Assembly: GCA_937873515.1 (NCBI GenBank)
Contig: CALMYB010000007.1
Span: forward strand, 124,001-188,000
DNA from: an uncultured Acidobacteriota bacterium
GTDB lineage: Bacteria; Acidobacteriota; Blastocatellia; Pyrinomonadales; Pyrinomonadaceae
Length of the DNA stretch: 64,000 nt
Reading direction: 5' to 3'
The number at the start of each line of letters is the position of its first letter. Within the stretch, counting starts at the first letter, position 1. This document shows, piece by piece, positions 60,763 to 64,000 of this stretch. Under the pieces are notes generated by a model that saw only the letters and a program-made list of their open reading frames with translations, searched no databases and had not been told where the DNA came from. A program made the position numbers and the translations under genes.

Positions 60763-62541
60763 ATGGATGCGAAAATGGAAAGAGAGTATTTGAAGGGCGG
60801 GGAGTTCTTGATCGCGGAGCAGACTGCGGGCGAGGTGTTCACGCCGGAGCAGTTTTCGGAAGAGCAGCGGATGATCGGCGACACGACGCGTGAGTTCGTC
60901 GATAGCGAGGTGCGTCCGAACCTGGAAGCTCTCGAACAGCACAAATGGGAAACTGCGCGCGAGCTGCTCAAGAAAGGCGGCGAACTGGGCATTCTCGGTG
61001 CGACGATTCCAGAGGAATACGGCGGCCTCGGGCTCGACCAGACTTCCGGAGCGTTGATCGCGGAGATGATGGGACGCGGCGGCGGCTTCGGTACGACATA
61101 CGGTGCACAGACCTCGATCGGCGTGCTTCCGCTGCTTTATTTTGCTTCTGAAGAATTAAAGAAAGCGTGGATCCCGAAGATCATCTCCGGCGAGGTCGTT
61201 ACTGCCTACTGTCTGACCGAAAGCGGTTCGGGTTCCGACGCCCTCGGTGCAAAGACCACTGCGAAGCTCACCGAAGACGGCAAGCATTACGTCCTGAACG
61301 GCGAGAAGATGTTCATCACGAACGGCAGCTTCGCCGACGTATATATCGTCTTTGCGAAGGTCGATGGCGAGAAGGAAAAGTTCTCCGCGTTCGTTGTCGA
61401 ACGCAGCGAGAACTGCCGTCCCGGTGCCGAAGAGCACAAGATGGGCATCAAGGCGTCATCGACCACGCCGCTCATTTTGTCTGATGCGAAGATCCCTGTT
61501 TCGAATCTTGTTGGAGAGGTCGGCGACGGTGCGAAGATCGCGTTCAACATACTGAACGTCGGGCGTTTCAAGCTCGGTGCTTCGGTCGTCGGCGGTGCAA
61601 AACTTGCGATCCACGACGCCGTTCGATACTCGAACGAACGCGAGCAATTCAAACAGAAGATCTCGTCATTCGGTGCGATCCAGCACAAGCTTGCCGAGAT
61701 GGCGATACGCACTTGGGTCGCGGAATCGATCACATACCGTACGGTTGGCCTGATCGACGCGCTTATCGGCGACGGTGCCGACAACGAGAAGAAGTTGCAG
61801 TCGATCGAGGAATACGCTGTCGAATGTTCGATCAACAAAGTTGCATGCAGCGAAGCGCTCGATTACGTCGTTGACGAAATGGTCCAGATCTACGGCGGTT
61901 ACGGCTATTCGGCTGATTATCCGGCGGAGAAAGCTTATCGCGATTCGCGCATCAACCGCATCTTCGAGGGCACGAACGAGATCAATCGTATGCTCATTCC
62001 CGGCCAACTCGTAAAGCGTGCGATGAAGGGCAAACTCGGCCTTCTTCCGGCGGCGATGGCTCTGCAAAAGGAGATCCTTGAACCGCAGATGTCATTCGAT
62101 GAGGACGATTCACCGCTCGCACGCGAAGCAAAGCTTGCTGCGAATGCCAAGAAGGTTGCGTTAATGGTGCTCGGCACCGCTGCTCAAAAGTTTATGGCGT
62201 CGCTCAAGGACGAGCAGGAGATATTGCTAAGTTCTGCCGACATCATCATCGAGGCGTATCAAATGGAATCTGCTGTGCTGCGTGCGAAGAAACTCGCCGA
62301 GAAAGGCGGGCTTGCGGGAGCACGTGCGGCGGATATCGCCGCGGTTTTCTGCAACGATGCGATACAGCGGGTTGATATGAAGGCTCGCAACACGATCGCG
62401 GCATTGGCTGAGGGCGATGACGCGCGTGTTCTTCTTACCGCATTGAAGCGTTTCACAAAGAACAATTCGCCGCTCAATACAATAGAAGCTCGCCGCCGTA
62501 TCGCAAAGGTTTTGATCGACGCGAACACATACGCGTTCTAG
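60763..62541 (+). CDS. fadE: Acyl-CoA dehydrogenase, FadE type
   Basis: The 592-residue flavoprotein catalyses the first step of beta-oxidation, oxidising acyl-CoA to trans-2-enoyl-CoA. It has the N-terminal helical domain (FSEEQRMIGDTTREFVDSEV), the beta domain with CLTESGSGSDALGAKTTA and KMFITNGSFADVYIV, and the C-terminal domain with YGGYGYSADYPAEKAYRDSR and the catalytic Glu in FEGTNEINR. The extra C-terminal ~170 residues are those of the Bacillus FadE/long family, so length matches. ATG 60763 follows GGGGAG at moderate distance. It probably works with fadN and fadA under the same regulator. Confidence 0.94.
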   Translation: MDAKMEREYLKGGEFLIAEQTAGEVFTPEQFSEEQRMIGDTTREFVDSEVRPNLEALEQHKWETARELLKKGGELGILGATIPEEYGGLGLDQTSGALIAEMMGRGGGFGTTYGAQTSIGVLPLLYFASEELKKAWIPKIISGEVVTAYCLTESGSGSDALGAKTTAKLTEDGKHYVLNGEKMFITNGSFADVYIVFAKVDGEKEKFSAFVVERSENCRPGAEEHKMGIKASSTTPLILSDAKIPVSNLVGEVGDGAKIAFNILNVGRFKLGASVVGGAKLAIHDAVRYSNEREQFKQKISSFGAIQHKLAEMAIRTWVAESITYRTVGLIDALIGDGADNEKKLQSIEEYAVECSINKVACSEALDYVVDEMVQIYGGYGYSADYPAEKAYRDSRINRIFEGTNEINRMLIPGQLVKRAMKGKLGLLPAAMALQKEILEPQMSFDEDDSPLAREAKLAANAKKVALMVLGTAAQKFMASLKDEQEILLSSADIIIEAYQMESAVLRAKKLAEKGGLAGARAADIAAVFCNDAIQRVDMKARNTIAALAEGDDARVLLTALKRFTKNNSPLNTIEARRRIAKVLIDANTYAF

Positions 62542-62570
62542 CGGCCGATCTCTATCGCCGCCTGAATAAA

Positions 62571-62613
62571 AAAGGCCGCAAGCCGGAGAGTCTTTCCGCT
62601 TGCGGCCTTTCTC
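62571..62613. terminator. Bidirectional terminator between fadE and the glycine-zipper gene
   Basis: AAAGGCCGCAAGC (62571-62583) and GCTTGCGGCCTTT (62598-62610) form a perfect 13-pair stem, with T on the + side and A on the other side. It serves the convergent genes fadE and 62645-62974. Confidence 0.88.
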
Positions 62614-62644
62614 AATTTGATCCGCGGATCAATGAGATGCGTTT

Positions 62645-62974
62645 CTATCTCTGATAGTACTGCGAATAGTAGCGACGTTTTTTCGGGTTGATCTTGTAGG
62701 TGTAGAGAGCCGAACCGCCGGCACCTGCCGCGGCACCGATCAACGCTCCTTTCTTGCCGCCGATAAGGCCTCCAAGCAGTGCACCGGCACCGGTGCCGAT
62801 ACCGATGTTGATGAGATTGCGGTGACGGCGATAGAAGCTGGGCTTTTTATACGTGTAAGAAGTTGTTCGCCGCGGCGTGTAGCGTCTCGTCTGTGCCGAA
62901 GCGCTTCCTGCGAGCATGGGCACCGAGATCGCCATCATTGATATCATCACGAATGTCGAAATATACTTTTTCAT
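62645..62974 (-). CDS. Exported glycine-zipper protein
   Basis: The 109-residue protein has a signal peptide (MKKYISTFVMISMMAISVPM, ending in ASA-Q), a basic Tyr/Arg stretch (RRYTPRRTTSYTYKK) and a glycine-zipper segment (IGIGTGAGALLGGLIGGKKG, then GAAAGAGGSALY), which forms a helical hairpin in membranes. The tail is basic and Tyr-rich. Similar YMGG-type proteins of unknown role are common in this phylum. It could be a membrane-inserting structural or envelope protein. Confidence 0.75.
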   Translation of the reverse strand: MKKYISTFVMISMMAISVPMLAGSASAQTRRYTPRRTTSYTYKKPSFYRRHRNLINIGIGTGAGALLGGLIGGKKGALIGAAAGAGGSALYTYKINPKKRRYYSQYYQR

Positions 62975-63215
62975 TGCTTTGTGTCTCCCTTATGTTTTCG
63001 AGCGAAGCCGGGGCGACCTCATCCCTTTCGCTAAGGTAGAGAGCAAGCCCCGTGCCATTGATGGGAAGTCGTTGAAAACACAGTGTTAACGGTAATACCG
63101 CGGACCTTTGCGATCCTCAAGCTAAACGATTTCGTAGCCGAAGCCCGCCCGAAATGGTATGACTGGAAGGGTGCAAGGCCGCGGTGATATTCTGCTAACC
63201 TATCTGAGAAACGAT

Positions 63216-63653
63216 ATGCCTTACAAAGTAGAAAAATGGAAACGTCCGTATCCGCCGAGCCCCGCCAAGATGCGGATGGAACTCGCGGCCGAAGGCTACG
63301 AGGTGTTTCATTGGTCCGACCGGCCGGAGAGCTTTTACGCAAGACACAAACATCCTGATGACCAATGTCATTGGATCATTTCCGGGTCGCTTGAGATAAC
63401 CGTCGAGCCCGGCGGCACGTTTATTTTGCAAGCGGGCGATCGCGATCTAATGCCGGCCGGGACCTTTCACACGGCTCGTGTGCTGGGCGATGAACCGGTA
63501 TGTTATCTAGTCGGAACCAAGGAATGCGTTTCAGTTCAGGCGTCGGGGCCGGACGATTTTGAAATGCTCTTGGCGTTCGCAGAAATGGCGAAGGCAAGCG
63601 AAGCTTCGCAGGACGCTGGAGAAGATGCGGCCGGACCGGAATGTGAACCTTAG
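63216..63653 (+). CDS. Cupin-domain protein
   Basis: From ATG 63216 the protein is 145 residues with a single cupin barrel. Motif 1 appears around ARHKHPDDQCHWIISGSLEITV and motif 2 around LMPAGTFHTARVLGDEPV, giving His residues for metal binding (HKHP and FHTA). The C-terminal tail is acidic and Ala-rich. Cupins of this size bind metals and may be enzymes or small-molecule sensors. A longer frame from 63159 is possible but starts in an unlikely place. Confidence 0.78.
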   Translation: MPYKVEKWKRPYPPSPAKMRMELAAEGYEVFHWSDRPESFYARHKHPDDQCHWIISGSLEITVEPGGTFILQAGDRDLMPAGTFHTARVLGDEPVCYLVGTKECVSVQASGPDDFEMLLAFAEMAKASEASQDAGEDAAGPECEP

Positions 63654-63747
63654 ACCTCGCGCGCCGCGGCTGTTATAGTATTTCCTAACCGCCGCGAAGA
63701 AATGTTTCGACGGCAGTCCAATAGAAAAGGAAGCCTCCCGCAGATAA

Positions 63748-64000
63748 ATGCTGAAGAACGACATTCCAGAACTTTGTCTATATTTTGACCTTGAATGGGT
63801 GCCGGATGCCGAAGGTGCACGACGTCTTTTCGATCTGCCGCCGGAGACGACGGAACTTGAGGCGATGCAGGCATTGTGGGAACATTCGCCGCAATATAAT
63901 GCGGAGACGAACCCGCGGCCGTTCTTGAAATATATGTTCTCGAAGGTCGTCTCGATCGCGTTCCTCGCACGCCGCGTCGTATATCGGGATGAGGGCCGCA
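63748..64000 (+). CDS. DnaQ-like 3'-5' exonuclease of the PolB type, partial
   Basis: The frame from ATG 63748 runs off the right edge. The first 84 residues read LCLYFDLEWVPDAEGARRLF, then LPPETTELEAMQALWEHSPQ and RPFLKYMFSKVVSIAFLARR. The D-x-E of YFDLEW and the VVSIAF strand fit the predicted PolB-like 3'-5' exonuclease (DNA_pol_B_exo2) family. Such enzymes act on DNA or RNA 3' ends. The catalytic remainder is outside the window. Confidence 0.7.
   Translation, partial: MLKNDIPELCLYFDLEWVPDAEGARRLFDLPPETTELEAMQALWEHSPQYNAETNPRPFLKYMFSKVVSIAFLARRVVYRDEGR

Overview
The window is a moderately GC-rich bacterial chromosome segment. The gene style points to Acidobacteriota, probably class Blastocatellia. 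It has a 1258-residue Oar-like TonB-dependent receptor with an N-terminal carboxypeptidase-regulatory domain, many Sec-exported small proteins, GH57/DUF4912 storage-sugar genes, TPR proteins and an LPS heptosyltransferase. This assignment is inferred from gene content; no rRNA or tRNA gene was seen.

Layout. (1) Bases 1-1333 hold a partial CxxC membrane protein and a SIMPL-domain protein, both on the minus strand. (2) Bases 1458-14440 are an accessory island on the minus strand: five 5'-truncated Rhs/YD-repeat units with near-identical cores and five unrelated C-terminal tips (two carry zincin HExxH motifs, two are unrecognised, one is nearly absent). Four of the units are followed directly by a small gene, and a further small gene precedes the first unit. 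Most of the small genes have strong ribosome binding sites and export signals, while the Rhs pieces have neither a good start nor an N-terminus. This looks like a store of displaced (orphan) toxin-tip/partner cassettes. (3) Bases 14506-18924 are a minus-strand cluster: heme A synthase, a receiver/anti-sigma-type ATPase, a tiny AbrB-like protein, NAD synthetase, a nucleotidyltransferase and a small partner, mostly joined by ATGA overlaps. (4) Bases 19002-34583 are mainly housekeeping: TlyA methyltransferase, an ArsR regulator divergent from a trans-sulfuration enzyme, a ClpB-like AAA+ protein, inositol phosphate synthase, GH57, DUF4912, DUF3108, heptosyltransferase, a DapF homologue lacking both catalytic cysteines, a di-iron protein and an MBL-fold hydrolase. 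(5) Bases 34883-49798 contain the Oar receptor, queG-moaA, an xylGH-type ABC transporter lacking a binding protein, acs-mtnB-msrA and a large SdrD-type surface protein.

(6) Bases 49799-64000 carry fatty-acid beta-oxidation genes at three separate loci: fadN (3-hydroxyacyl-CoA dehydrogenase/enoyl-CoA hydratase), fadA (thiolase) and fadE (acyl-CoA dehydrogenase). Each is preceded by the same 18-bp palindrome, TGAATGA-N4-TCAYTCA. It matches the Bacillus FadR (TetR-type) operator exactly at fadE, and at fadN and fadE it fills the space between -35 and -10. The regulator is not in the window. A higBA toxin-antitoxin module lies in the 3' end of fadA, flanked by two copies of the last ~77 bases of that gene. 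DNA repair (tag), tRNA editing (YbaK), DinB-like, isochorismatase-like, cupin and 3'-5' exonuclease genes fill the rest.

The most unusual features are the Rhs cassette array, the shared FadR-type operators, the higBA insertion that rebuilds the thiolase 3' end, and two enzyme homologues (DapF, MtnB) that have lost catalytic or metal-binding residues.
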